Source: Lunularia cruciata (lineage: Eukaryota > Streptophyta > Marchantiopsida > Lunulariales > Lunulariaceae). Taken from it: a stretch of 64,000 nt of DNA. The notes beneath the pieces were generated by a model. It saw only the letters and a list, made by a program, of their open reading frames with translations, was not told the DNA's origin and made no database searches. The stretch lies in contig OX419759.1 of assembly GCA_948567375.1 (NCBI GenBank), positions 2,767,303 to 2,831,302 of the forward strand. The letters are read 5' to 3'. This document shows positions 24,043-36,967 of the stretch, piece by piece. The translations under genes were made by a program, and so were the position numbers. The first letter of the stretch is position 1. Each line of letters opens with the position of its first letter.

Positions 24043-25776
24043 ATGGCAGCCACTCCGGCCTACGCCCATTTGTCTAGTCTTGTTCGATTTCGACGGCAAC
24101 CGAAAAAATTTGAACCTCGAAAATCGTCTGACACTCATATTCTTAACACTCGCTGCTCTCTTGAAGAGTTTCCATTTAACGAAGGGCCGTTGGAGCCGGC
24201 ACGACCGAAGTTTAGCCGAGATCCACACACTGACTTGTCATTTGTTCCCATTACTGAATCTACCACTGCTCCCTTGAAGGGACCCGGGATTAAAATTGGA
24301 AGGCGACGTCGGAATCGTCCCTGGAAGAAGACCACTCCTGCCCAGGTGAGTGATGTGAATTTTGAAAATTGTCTAACCAGAATTATGTAATACTTACAGC
24401 TAGAAGATCTCGCGGTATGTAATCTCGGAAGCAATGGATGTTAATTTTGTTATGGTTTAGACTGTGGAGTAACTCTGATCTTAATTTCAGATTGTAGTAG
24501 GATAGAGAATTTCAGTCTCCAATTCGAATGACTTCCTCCTTGAATTGAATCGCTCGTTAGCATTCCTTGGAGTCTGGAATTACTCTTGTATGAGCTATAC
24601 GCTGAGGAACTTGCGCGGCACCTGCCTTTGATGATGCAAAATAAATTAGAAGCATAGCAAAGGCTATCGGGACGAACTGTTTGGAGTCGATGCCAACGAG
24701 ATCTACTCATGGTGAAATTGAGTAAGGAGAGGGAGAACGAGGTGGTGGTTAGCATAACTAGATTTCCAGCTCATAACTACGAGAGAACTCGAGAAGGAGG
24801 ATACGACAGTTCTCGACATTTTTCTTGTCAAATTATCGTGAATTTTTCTCCCTTGCTTGTGGGTGAAAGACTGTGTATAAATGTCAAGTAGCGCTCCCAT
24901 ATCCACAGCAATCAGATTCAATCTTGGAGATTGAATCTGAATATTGTGTTAGTTCCTTCGACTGATCCTTCACATATTAAGTCTTATCCGAGTGTGGGAA
25001 GCCAGTAAAGTATATCATGGACGCTGTCCGTTACTGAGAGATGGACCAACTACAAAGTTCTCCATGCTTGCCATTCCTTTAACTATAACAAGTTGAATCT
25101 AACATTCGTGGTACGAGGATTAGCCTTGTATTCAAAAAGGCTAACCCCCCTGCGCTTGAGGTCTTTTCTTAAGTCCCTGCTGGCTCTCAGTTTGCTTGAT
25201 GCCCCATTCTTGTCTTTTTGCTAACGTAAATCGCACGTTATTGGGTATTTTCTCCGCTGGCACGGCACTTGAAGTTTTTTTGAGATCGATAATGAAACAC
25301 GTCCAAATGATGCATGGCTACATTGAATAGGAAGGGACTTATGACAGGACTGTATGGGCTTGTGTTTTTCTTGTGAAGGCCGTGGTGGGATCAGTTGTAG
25401 GTGGGTTCTGGGCAGTTATAGCACATAAGGCGACAATGCTAGGGTATGAGCATTTGCAGGATCATCCCGTCACTCGTGATCTCCCAATGGGGCTCACAAA
25501 CAGCGTAAACTCGCTGCTAGTCTCAGCGGTAAGTACTACTCAAACAAATCCCAAATATTCTTCTGCCGCTTTACATTCCATATTCACTGTATCAAACTCC
25601 TATAATGCATCCAAGCTACAAAGTGCTGAGCAATTGCCGATGCTGTCACGTCTATGTTTCTGCAGGTAACAGGGTTCGGGTGGCTTGCAACGGGCTTGTT
25701 TGGGGTGAGTAGTTTTGGCCTCGCATTGTTGGCGGTGAAACTGTTGACGGCACCTAAATCACCACCTGTACAATGA
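24043..25776 (+). CDS. DUF3082-like plastid membrane protein
   Basis: Three exons in phase 0: 24043-24345, 25379-25528 and 25666-25776 (187 residues). The first ATG in the frame (GCTATGGCA context) begins MAATPAYAHLSSLVRFRRQP. The N-terminal 100 residues are rich in Arg, Ser, Thr and Pro and poor in acid at the very start, like a chloroplast transit peptide with a linker. Exon 2 encodes a hydrophobic segment VVGSVVGGFWAVIAHKATML. Exon 3 encodes a second one, VTGFGWLATGLFGVSSFGLA followed by LLAVKLL. Two helices with this spacing and the G-x-x-x-LATGLF-x3-S-x-GL pattern resemble the cyanobacterial/plastid DUF3082 family, whose function is unknown. The family assignment is from memory and moderately sure. 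The first intron is about 1 kb and holds a 13-bp inverted repeat. Confidence 0.68.
24912..24940. repeat. Perfect 13-bp inverted repeat, 3-base loop, in an intron
   Basis: TCAGATTCAATCT (24912-24924), TGG, AGATTGAATCTGA (24928-24940). It lies in intron 1 of the DUF3082-like gene. Confidence 0.7.
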
Positions 25777-27999
25777 TCAGCACTGGACCGCCATTTCTTC
25801 ACTTCCGAAGGATTCTCTCTCTGCTATAACTTCTCACTTATAACATATATATCTAAGGATAGAGGTTACTTGTAACGATACTGGACTGGATAATTGTGTG
25901 AGTCTTCCCGGACAAGCTCTACCGGGCTGCTCTCATATCCTTCATCTGTATGAAATCCCCCTGCCTTATGCTCCTCCAGATTATGACTGTTTATATAACC
26001 CAACTCTTTGTACGAAAGATTCACGTATGTAGGTCCGACTGCATTGTATTTACCATCAACAAAAGGTACTACTTATTCTTTACTGTTTAAAGTCGTGAGT
26101 GATTGTAGCTTCAGGCATGGACCTTATACTTATCTGAAGCTTTGAATTCTCAATTGTTCAACTACATTGACATGACCGAATACTTACCCTCCCACAGTGC
26201 CAAGTCATGAACTCCACAGTCTAAAAGGGAGGTTTTTCATTATACTGGGTGCCGGAATTGCTACTGGATTCGTGGACAAGATCGGACTGATGCCGATTTG
26301 CCATGTATCTCAACTTGTTCTTTCCTTCTGGGATTTCAAAAAATGAGGATTTCAGCTGCATTCAGCTGCTTTCAGCCAAAGTCAAGAATTCGAGGTGGAG
26401 AAGACAGCTGAACTCTAACCTAACCAGCTTCGGCGGATTGGCCATCTCCTCCAAAATTTGTTCCATATTTTCATTTGCAAGTATAGATGCAAAAGAGAAG
26501 GGTCAGAATGATGCCGAGAAATTTCTCCCCTAGTTACATTTTTTGGAAGTTTAACCCTCCAACATCTAGGGGCCCCATCGCCTGTCCCGATACCATTGCC
26601 AATTACAGACATCAAATATCGACATTATGACATCATCGCATAGTTGGTGACACTGAAACGAAACCAAGTGTCGTTTTATGTGCGATTGAAAGCACAGACA
26701 AGACATTGATGATATTTCTCAAGGCACTTTGCGGGTGACTCCTTCCAACGGCAGTTCACAGTATGGATCTAGAGTGATTCAGTTACACGATGTCCTATTT
26801 TACACGATAGATAAGAAAGAATATAACATTGATCATTTATATGCATCCGAGATGCATCCAAATTGTGAAGAAAGAACGTTACAAAACTTCAAAGCGCTGT
26901 CATTAACTTTAGGTCAGAGACGTCGTTGGCGCATATCTTGTACTGGAGAAATGTTCGCATGTGATAAACGGCGATAAACTGAATCTATTTCTTATGTTGT
27001 GGTTTGTCTACCTAAACATTCCATGTGACTGGAACGTGACTGGAACTCCCTGAGGTCTCCGCACTGTCGATTCACTCACACTACTGTACTAACGTTACAT
27101 AAAACATCTGCCGCAATTGTCCCAAATTTGGTGATTGCGTTGTCGGAATCGACCCAGAGCTTCACTCTCCAATGTCCAAAAGGATTGGCGGACAAGGGGA
27201 GAAGATAGAGACATAGGGCAAGTTTGATTGGATTATACATCATTAAGCGACTCGATTAAGATTGTTGGCCTTCAAGTTTTCTGTAATCAAGGTTGTCATA
27301 ATTTGTTCGTGTTTCCGCTCTCCTACTCTGCTCTAATTGTGGCATGTGAAGCAGTTTGAGCAGATATTCTGCTCAGAAATTTCCTGAATATGTGAGTAAA
27401 GGGAACAGAAGCCGTTTGAAGAACGGGGGATACAACCCCACTACGACCGAATCGAATCTCCTGAATATTCAACCTTTGGGTATCTCTTTCGTGAGTGCGT
27501 TGTTTCTTTGAGCACTCTGCACAGTATTAGAAGACACCTTGGAAATGCATCGATTTAGTAATTACCCACCTTTTCTTTATAGATTGAGACGTGAAAGAGC
27601 TCAGTTTCGTGGAATAGGCATAGGCGGCCAGATCGTAACAACGGGTAGGGAGGCTGTAGACGACAGTGTCTACAACAGTATGACAAAAAGGACACCTCTT
27701 GGCTTTGACGGACCACAGTACGAGATCAATATTGGAGATATACGAGATCGATATTTTTCCTGACCCGCTCCTTTGTGGAGGTGATATTCAACGCTCGTTA
27801 CCTTGGCTGGAAGAAACACATCTTGCCGTTGAAAGGAAATCTAAACAAAACGAAGTATGTGCTATTGGCACAGCTCAGTCTAAGCTTGGAATGCTCCACA
27901 ACCTTCTCGAGCATATGATGTTTCTAATGACTTTACTGATAGGTTTATGTTTACATGATGTGACATCTGTTAAGCTGGAAGTAAGAGATTCAACTTTTC
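25777..27999. other. Intergenic, no gene supported
   Basis: Convergent gap between the DUF3082-like gene and the minus-strand gene that ends at 28000. ORFs at 26303-26533, 26729-26977 and 27539-27763 have no recognised domain and no conserved splice context. An open stretch near 26200-26340 contains FFIILGAGIATGFVDKIG and is hydrophobic, but nothing ties it to a gene. Confidence 0.4.
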
Positions 28000-30339
28000 T
28001 CAAGTATCAAAACCTGAATAAACTCCTTGATCTCTAAGCAGGCGCTTCTCTTCTTCTACATAGTTTTTGGCTCTTGTTGCCTGTCCTAAATCTCGTTTCC
28101 TTTTCTCTTTCTGAGAGAACGACAGAGCCCTTTGTTCTGCTGCAGCATCCCTCTTCTGTTTCTTCAAGAAATTCGATTCTGCAAGCGCTTGCGCAGCCAT
28201 CTGCAACACATACCTATCTGTCAGCTGGATTGGACAAAAACACTGCTTCATATGCTGGATAAAAGTCAGGTAGGGTGATGTCTCAGTAATTGTCCAAACG
28301 AACTCCACTGCAGTTTCAGAAAATATCCGCGTAACCTTGGAAGACAATTCTAATGATATCAGAGATCGCCATGGAACATTTATAAAAGGGGTTATGTCTA
28401 ACAGAACTAGATTATTGCTTGAAGCAGATCCATGAACTCACAAGTTTGACAAGGTTTGGAAAAGTCAGAAGCATAGGAACTTCATGCAGTCGATATAAAT
28501 CAAGGCCTGTTACCTTTGGTGCTGAGTCGCTGACAATCTCTCTCGTAAGCTCTCTCTCCTGAAAGGATTCTTCACCCTTATCTTCATTCTTTCTCTTCCC
28601 ATTCGACCAGGTCCAGTTCGGGTCTCCCAGATCTTGTTTTGGAGCAGGAACGTGCAGGATCGACGGACCCCCAGAGTAGCCGTGTCGACTCAAAGTATCA
28701 AAGTCCAGCTCTGGCTTCTTCACCACTTTCACTCCCTTCTTCTCTGCGCTCCCAGATACATATGCATCAGATACACGAAACGAGAAAAGTCGTTCAATGC
28801 GAGGTATCCATCAGAAGACATACGACGACTCCGGTTAGCATACAGGAACAGAAGCGTAACTTTCACCCGTAAGCACGAGCTCCTGAGCTTTTGCTAAGTT
28901 CAAATTTGCACCTTCATGTGCAAATTGAACTTCCCAAAACTCAGGAGCAAGAAGGGTACAAGCTGGTGAATATCTGGAAAAACAAAAGTCCAGCTCTGGG
29001 AGGAGAACAGCAGCAGTAGTAGCAACCAGCGAAGTGTCTCAGTCAAATTACTTTTCAGAGCTTACATAGACCAAACTGTCGTATCAACCCCATATTCAAG
29101 CTTTAGTGCAGCTCAAAAAGTCTTCATAGGGATCCGCGCCTAATGAACAACTACTCATGCTTACAGCAGCTGTATCATCACTAGATACTCTGGAAAGGAT
29201 AGCAGTTCTTTTTAGGGTGTTCTACGAATGTAGATGTTTAAGACAACCCAAGAAACAGGAAATTATGCAGTGATTGCACACAACAGGTCACAACCCGTTA
29301 CAAACCATTACTCAAATGATTAATGGAAATTATGGTGCGGCGGAAAGTAAGCAACGATGGAAAAACACGGGAAAGTCATAATCATCTTCTACTCTCCTAA
29401 TCCGAGAAACAACACCCTTAGAACACTGTCAATGAGGGTTTACTACAGGAGGCCTTCCTCTTAATTGGCCTCAAACTTACGCTTGTATCCCAATTTCACC
29501 GTTCCAATTATCGAAACCAGCAGTAAAGTCCCGCCGTCGAGAAATCCCGGAATCAATCACCTTAAACGGAGCAGGTACTCTTAGCAAGACTGGCTGTACT
29601 AATAAGCATGCTTGTTTCACTCCTTCAATGCTGTTCCAACAGACGCCCATATTACAGCCTAATTACAGCTTTCAGGGAACGGACTACTTATGGTAGTCTT
29701 CGGAAGCTGGTGGACAGCTCCAGTCACCAACTCCCGTACTCGAGAATCTCGTTCTCTAATGTCATGACTGAAGTATCCTTAAACCCTAAATCCGAAGGTT
29801 CTTCTCGTAATTGAGGCAATCGACAATGAGGAAGTCCGTGTGTTGCCATGCATCACTGATATAACAATAAATTATCTCATTCTCAAATCATTCAATGCAT
29901 CATGCATCTTCAAATACATTACGTATCCTGAATCGATCATTTTCTCCTTCCATTCATAAGCTCTGAGAATGAGAAGTCGGAAGAACATCTGACAGGCCCG
30001 AACGATCAACTACGTGAATTAGCAGATAGAAAGTCCGGCTAGAAGCAGAAACAATCTTCGGAGGAGGCTTCCTCGGACTTATAACAAAGAGAAACACCTA
30101 GTTGTAATTTCGATTCGTAAGCAGAACCATCTCGAGCAGAAAAACTGCGATGAAAGGTCAAGGGATATAGCTAATTGGGGCCAGCAATACTCACGTGAAG
30201 GCGCGTCTTCATTTTGAGGAGATTTTTCCTCCTGCTTCCCATCACCACTGCTCTTCTCGTCCTCCTCCGCATCAGAGTCTTCATCAGATGAATCATCGTC
30301 TGAAATTGCAGACAACGGGTCCATCGCTCTCCACGCCAT
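28000..30339 (-). CDS. Conserved acidic/lysine-rich protein of unknown function
   Basis: Three minus-strand exons join in phase: 30339-30195, 28743-28514 and 28200-28000, giving 191 residues. The start ATG at 30339 gives MAWRAMDPLSAISDDDSSDE; a second ATG nine bases into the ORF's DPLS motif (30324) could also be used. Exon 1 is highly acidic (SDDDSSDEDSDAEEDEK). Exon 2 contains KKPELDFDTLSRHGYSGGPS, PAPKQDLGDPNWTWSNGKRK and QERELTREIV. Exon 3 contains LSFSQKEKRKRDLGQATRAK and ends NYVEEEKRLLRDQGVYSGFD-T. The strongly conserved-looking C-terminal block and W-x-W-S motif are those of a small uncharacterised plant/eukaryotic nuclear-type protein. I recall relatives annotated only as hypothetical and will not name a family. 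Basic and acidic blocks suggest a nucleic-acid or spliceosome-associated role, but that is a guess. Intron 1 is about 1.45 kb. Confidence 0.72.
28879..28948. repeat. 70-base imperfect hairpin with a 6-base loop
   Basis: Left arm 28879-28911 (GCTCCTGAGCTTTTG...TTTGCAC) pairs with right arm 28918-28948 (GTGCAAATTGAACTTCCC...CTCAGGAGC). There are only a mismatch or two and small bulges over about 31 pairs. The loop is CTTCAT. It lies in intron 1 of the minus-strand gene. The arms are long enough for a small-RNA precursor or could be the core of a folded repeat. Confidence 0.65.
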
Positions 30340-33336
30340 TGCAGCTATCAACCGAGCTCAACCGAACACTCTCGTCCAGACCATACGGAGGCTCAAGCAT
30401 CACAATCGACACGGAGTCCGCATCAAGAACACCCGGACGCTGCGTGGCCCTCGGACACCACAAGCAACTGACAGCAAATTCAATTTCTTCAACCTTTCTA
30501 ATTCAATATTCTTACGCGACTTTCTTCGCTGGATAATGGTCGAACTATTCATCGTGTTTATGAAATTGCACTACATTTAGGTTCGTAGAGTCTTTCCGTT
30601 AATGTACAATTACTCCACCTGAACCCTCTCAAACCCGGCTAACAGTGAATGATTAGCGTCAATCTTCATTGTCCCATGATGCTGCCGAAGCTGTGTTTTG
30701 TCATGTACCGGATGCTTTACCGTCTCCTTCCTTTCCATTCTCCTGGACGGAAGGAGCATGGTCTGGTGGAGGAAGAAAAGTGGGATACAAGAATCAAACA
30801 CGTGGAAGACGGCAGGAAAGGCGTGCCACTCAGCATGCCATTCGCGTAAAGTCCTAAAAATCATCAAGCATCTTCTAGATTTCTTCTAGATTATCCATAT
30901 GGCCCCAAAGTTCATCCCTCATGAACTCCACATTCCGCTGTTATATTTCAGCTCTAACATCTTTGTACTGTAAAATTGTTTTGTTCTTTTTGTTTTTTTG
31001 AATTGTAAAAGTTGAAAGTTTTTTTTTTTGAAACTGTAGAAGTTGTGAATTAGCTTTCATCTAAGCAGTGTAGTCTTCTACCAGGTGGGTAACCAGATAC
31101 ACCGAGCTTAAGTCTCATAACGCTGTCAGTCATCCGCTCCGATTTTGACAGAGCTGAAACCCCCCTATCAGACATACCTTCGGAAATCTGGGAGGATCTC
31201 CCTATCACAAGAATTTGCACACATCCTATCATCGATGTTTTCTGATTGACTTTTGAGATTATCCTGTTCGTTGGGCTTCGCTTCTTGTTACCCTCGTGTT
31301 CTGAAGTTTTTGCGGTTTTCTCACCTCCATGGTATACTTATTGCTGGTGCTTTCTCGCTACTACTCCCCGGGGACAAGTCCATTGAGAAGTGGTAAGGAA
31401 CTGCGATTTGGTGGGGTTGGGGGGGGGAGAAGACTGGAGACTGGAACCAACCGTCATTGTAAAACCTAACCTCTTTGCATATCTTTGGAATCCATCACTG
31501 CTTTTATTCAGTCAATCTGCACAATTCACCATTATCCGAGTCTTCTTATTCCAGGGACCTGGAATTTGAATTTGAGGTGATCTTCTTGCCCAAGTTTCCA
31601 CTGAGCAGCTATTGCTCATTGGAACGCAATTGAGAAGCAAAAGACTTTGGAGCCCAACTTGGGACTCAAGACCGTGTGGTTGTCGTAGACTGTACTCCGT
31701 CTCCTTCCTGGAGAGAAACGAAAGAACACCATCCAAACTTGACTCTTTGCTATCTTTACTGCTAAGAAGACCTGGAGCGCTTTAGCATTTCTTAGTCTCC
31801 TTCTCCAATGCAATTTCCATTGACCTCCTGACATAACTTTTCGACATGGAGCTATTGAAGTTTCGACATTACACTTGAGAAAGCATAGGAGCCAACGTGG
31901 AAGTTGATCTTATGTTGTTTCAGTAGGCTGTACTTTACATACAGAGGTCGCTGTCCGCTTCCAAGTTCTCGCACATTGGGGGGGCAGCTGTTCATGCATG
32001 GAACCCATAGCATATGTTACGAGACTCCTCGTATCCGACAGTGACATTCGGGTACTAACATCTCCATAAATCTTCCCATTCAAATTTCATCATTTTCTAA
32101 ACCGTTCATTTCAGTACCTCCTTAACTTGGAGAACTATCCGTATAGAAACTCCACAGTAAATCCCTGCATCCTGAGAACCAAAACCTCCAGTTACAGTGA
32201 AAGACTTAATAGTATACCATATTTGGCTCTCTGATTTAACGTTAAGTGTACCCGGAGGTAGGCAACACTTAACAGTACCTATACCAGACCAACCTCGATA
32301 GGCATATTGGTGGAAAGGGAAGTAATATTAACAAAACACAACGTCGCTTAGGTGAGAACACTCCGGAGAAAACACTAGGTATTTGTGCAAATATACGGCT
32401 GACACGACTCGTCAAGGCAGCAAGCGGTACCGCTAAATCTGTGGCCGATTTAGATCGTTTTGGCCAATTTAAATCGAAGTGCCAAACATGGGGTACTATT
32501 AAGTTCATCTTTACCCCACTTTTTGCATGCCTTCAAGGAACACTTCACTGCATTCACCTTGGCTGCCAATTACACGAGAGAACTGTAAACTTCGATTCGC
32601 CTGTCACACCTCTTAGTTGCAAGTGCACATACCGCAGCTAGTTTTAGGAAGGATGGCAGGATCAGGCATTACAGACGAGAAAGCATAGTAGCCAAATCTG
32701 AGGCGGGGGAGTGGGCGGAAGTGGAACGAGTTACAAGCACACGATCATGGACGGAAGTATACAGGATCGGTGAGGAATGAATAAAGAAAATTATTACTGC
32801 AGGTACGGGTGGCTGGGGGGATCTTTTCTGAGGAACAAGGAATTTTGGACCAGAGTGCGGGAAGTCAGTCAGTGGACTATGTAAACAGATATTCTTTTCC
32901 CCATGATGGTGGAAAATCTGGATGGGTGCAGGCTGTAGATAGACGCCTTGAACCAATTGGTTTTGCTAGAGGAACGACTCTAGTGTAGTGGTTTGGATAC
33001 TGCCTGTTGAACATTTTTCACGACAGTGCACGGATTTGAAGTGTTTGTATAGCTCGCGGATGATTTGTGAAAGGAGTGTGGAAAGCCGCAGTATTGTCGT
33101 TTTTGACCTGATGTGATGGGGATGAGGCATGAGAAGAAGAATTAGATATATAGTCCCCCGAGGATTGAATTTTTTTGACTCTGTAAGTTCCGGGGTTTGG
33201 ATCGGATGATACATCTTCCATTTGAGTCTCATGTATCTGTTGTTGTACTATATGATTTGTCAGCAAATGTCGTGTTGATGGTAAGTGGAGAGTTGGATTT
33301 GATGAACAGTTATATTGTTTTTGTACAGCGAACACA
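30340..33336. other. Intergenic between divergent genes
   Basis: It holds the upstream regions of the minus-strand acidic-protein gene and the plus-strand NDH-2 gene. Short overlapping ORFs show no domain. Homopolymer T/G runs occur near 31.02 and 31.42 kb. No RNA gene seen. Confidence 0.4.
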
Positions 33337-36300
33337 ATGAGGAGGTATGCTCTGGCGTGGGTGAGGCAAAAACTGAGGTGTAATGACATTGAACGCATTC
33401 ATGTGGCAGCTCCAAACAAGCTGACTACTGCTCGGTGTGTCTCGACATACTTCTCTTTTCCAGGTTTGTATTCAGCTACATCAATCTCCCTCTACCTAAT
33501 TCAAACGTCGAGATCAAAAATGCCGTCAAGAGATCGGGTACCGGTTCTTACTTGTCGTCTAATGACAGTAGGACTCATTGGACGCGCAAAATTGATTGAA
33601 GTAGCTTGACGATTAAAATGCTCACGGGATCGACTAAGACACCTTGTAAATTTGCAGGTTATTCATTCAAATTGATCATGCTCGCTGCTGAACCAAAAGC
33701 GAGACTTCACGGTGGTTCTGTAGTAGTTATTCCAATCCTAAATTTGTGAAAGATTTGCTTTTTGGGTTTGGGTTTAAAAATGTCCTGATGCTTGTTATCG
33801 TTTGTTTGGATCCTAGTGTACAAGCCATGTGTGCAAAGTTCTTCCAGCTACCGGAGTTTTCACAGCTCGAATTATGCAAATCAAATTGATCTGGAGGAGA
33901 CGCAGCAGCATATAGCGTCAGAAGTTGAGGTTGTGAAGAATCTGCTTCCTCCCACACAAGAAGGACAGAAGGCTCGGGTTGTTGTCCTAGGTGCAGGATG
34001 GGCTGCATGTCGGCTCATGAAGGATTTGAACACCAAATTGTACGATGTCGTGTGCATTTCCCCGCGAAATCATATGGTGTTTACTCCTCTGTTAGCATCG
34101 ACTTGTGTCGGCACTCTCGAATTTCGCTCAGTAGCTGAGCCCGTGCGAACAATTCAGCCTGCTACAGCCAAGGAGAAAGATTCCTACTTCTTTTTGGCGA
34201 ATTGCACACATATTGACACTGAAAACAGACAGGTGCGGAGTTCAGATCTAGAATTTGAGAGCAAAGTTGTGAGTTTGGTAGGATTGGCCATTGCCTGCAG
34301 TGTAAATCGGGATAAAGTTGTTTCTGTTTACAGGTGGTTTGTAAAGCGGTAGGGAAAGATGAGACGTCATATATGAAAGCATCTGGAGAATTTGCCGTAG
34401 CATATGATAAGCTGATCATCGCAACCGGCGCGGAAGCCCTTACATTTGGTATAGCTGGAGTTCCCAAACATGCCATCTTTCTTCGCGATGTCAAGGACGC
34501 GAAGAGAATTCGGTCGAAGCTGCTGCTCAATCTTGCGATCGCTGAAATTCCCGGTCTGCTCTACGCCCATGTTTGGAGTTCTCAACTAACAAAAGAGTAT
34601 TGTAATTCTGATTATCAGTGAGTTGCCTGCAACAAAGAGACAGCTGAAAACTAATTTACGAATTCATATTCTACATTTTCTATGGGCAAGGACTGCAGGG
34701 GTTTCAGAAGAAGAGAAAGCGAGAGTGTTGACCTGTGTTGTAGTTGGTGGGGGTCCGACGGGTGTCGAGTTCAGTGGCGAGCTCAGTGACTTCATAAAAC
34801 GGGATGTTCTCCAAAAATTTTCCCATATGAAGGGAAAAGTGCATGTCACACTTATTGAAGTAGGCGAACCAACCCTGCTTGAATTTGAAAACTTTGAGTA
34901 GAAAACTAAAAAATTAGCTACATTCTACATTTGTACCTTTTCATTCTTTGTACTAGTTTCTTGCTAAATGCTCTACTTTTTAGTGCTGATCTCTGAAACA
35001 CTTTTCTGGATGACCATCCTGTGTGGGTAAGATCTTCACACTAGTATTTGGGAAGTCCCAGGTGACTGCTATATCATGATTCGCTTTGATAGCTTGCAAG
35101 TACATTTCTGAAAGAAATTTTCACCATCATGTGATGCGCATGGTCAGGCCAAAGAAATATTATCCTCGTTCGATGTACGACTAAGGCAATATGCTACCAG
35201 TCACCTAGAAAAGGTAGGCCCTCAATATCCAATCTGGATGGATCTCAACAAGTATCGACATGTATAAGTTTTTGATTGCTTTCGCCAACCGTACAAAAGA
35301 GCGAGCAGTGGTAACCAGTTTGTGTGTGACACTGAATAAACTGGGCGTGCAGGCAGGTGTGAAGTTGATGAAAGGAGTTGTGAAGGATGTTGATGCTGAG
35401 AAGATAGTGTTGAGTGACGGCACGGAGGTTCCATATGGTCTTTTAGTTTGGTCAACAGGTGTAGGACCATCGCCTTTTATAAAATCTCTACCATTTCCTA
35501 AAGCTCCCGGCGGCAGGTCCTTCTCTTAACCTTTGACAATGTTGCATCAGCTTCTAGCAGAACTGTCCCTTTGATAGGTTTGTGTTGATTAAGGTTTACA
35601 TACTTCTAAGAGAAGTCTGGACATTTCAAAGTTTCAAGTGGCTGCCTGAAGTCCTTTTTGAACATGATCTACAGTCAAGAAAATGAATATGCTGTAATGT
35701 ATCGACAATAAACTAACACCATGTGGTGGAATCGTGTGGTCTACCTGGTATGAATGCATCAATATCAGTTTTCTCTTCGTGATCTTTGTGTTGTTGTTGT
35801 ATGTGTTACTACTAACCAGGATCGGAGTGGATGAGTATCTTCGAGTCCCGGGATATGAAGATATATATGCTATCGGAGACTGCGCAGGATACGTTGAGAG
35901 TACAGGAAAGCCTGTTCTTCCTGCATTAGCCCAGGTTTGTCAGCTCTCTTAGAATTGGTTATTGTACCTTTCCCGGTCTGATGTATGTCCCAAATAATAA
36001 TTCTAGTTGACATAACGAACTTGAAAACTCACTGGGACATACATGTTCACTTTTTGTTGAATCTTGAAAACACGAAAGCTGAGAGCATTGGTCTCCAAGT
36101 AACCCTGCTTAGTTATGACCTCAAAATACCAACTGAGGTCAAAGTCACAAAATTCGAGACGGGCCTCTTTAGTGCTTCAATTTCTGCTGCTATGTAGTTC
36201 CAGTTCAGTAATCTTCTCTATATATTGCTCATCTTGTTGTAATCTGCTTGATTGCATCTGAGCACACGTTAACCAGTTGAGAGTGCTTCAGACTAATACA

Positions 36301-36967
36301 GAGAATTAGCCCCACAGTTAAAAATGTTCTAACAGGAAAGTTCTCATTTTGAGTGCAGGTCGCCGAACGAGAAGGAAAGTATATGGCGAAAACTTTGAAC
36401 ACTTTAGGGAAAATAGGGGCCTGCCGTGCGGGCATGACTCCCGAGTCGACGGCTGTAAAACCTTTTGTTTACAGGCATCTAGGAAGCATGGCTTCTGTTG
36501 GCAGCTACAAAGCATTGGTGGATCTCCGTGACACAAAGGTAACATAGTCGTTACTTCTGTGATTATGTCGTGGTGTAGTTGGCTTAGGGATATGTTGAAC
36601 GACTTTAGCCATCTTGACTTACTGATAAGAGTGTTTCACGATTTCAAGTCGAAGGGGGCTCTTCTTCCTGTATTTCTAGTGAGTGAATGGTGAGGCTCTT
36701 GACAAACAAACCATTCAAAATGTGATAGTTTGCACTAAAGATGTGGTTCTTGGACAAATTTATCTCTTGGGATTTGGGTGAAACTCACTGTTAGTTTGTT
36801 TTGTTTCTTAGAGGGAAAGCAAAGGTATTTCAATGGCCGGATTCCTCAGCTGGATTGTGTGGCGATCGGCATATTTAACACGTGTAGTCAGCTGGAGAAA
36901 TCGTTTTTATGTTGCCATCAATTGGACAACGACATTTATTTTCGGCCGGGATATCACGCGCATTTAG
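33337..36967 (+). CDS. Type II (alternative) NAD(P)H dehydrogenase, mitochondrial NDA-like
   Basis: Nine exons in continuous phase: 33337-33463, 33817-34268 (or to 34232), 34334-34553, 34699-34859, 35148-35213, 35353-35516, 35820-35934, 36359-36538 and 36812-36967, giving about 546 (or 534) residues. The N terminus ([14 protein letters not shown]) is Arg-rich and acid-poor like a mitochondrial presequence. The first Rossmann motif is [10 protein letters not shown] at about residue 97, for FAD. The second is [16 protein letters not shown] at about residue 280, for NAD(P)H. Downstream are [19 protein letters not shown], the FAD-binding [29 protein letters not shown], and the membrane-anchoring tail [10 protein letters not shown]...FGRDITRI. 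No EF-hand insertion is visible between the motifs, which points to the NDA/NDC side and not the calcium-binding NDB side. The enzyme oxidises NADH without proton pumping and feeds ubiquinone, bypassing complex I. Confidence 0.92.

Noticed and set aside
26200-26340. Hydrophobic open stretch (FFIILGAGIATGFVDKIG) as an extra exon
   Set aside because: No phase-compatible donor links it to the DUF3082-like gene, and no family match.
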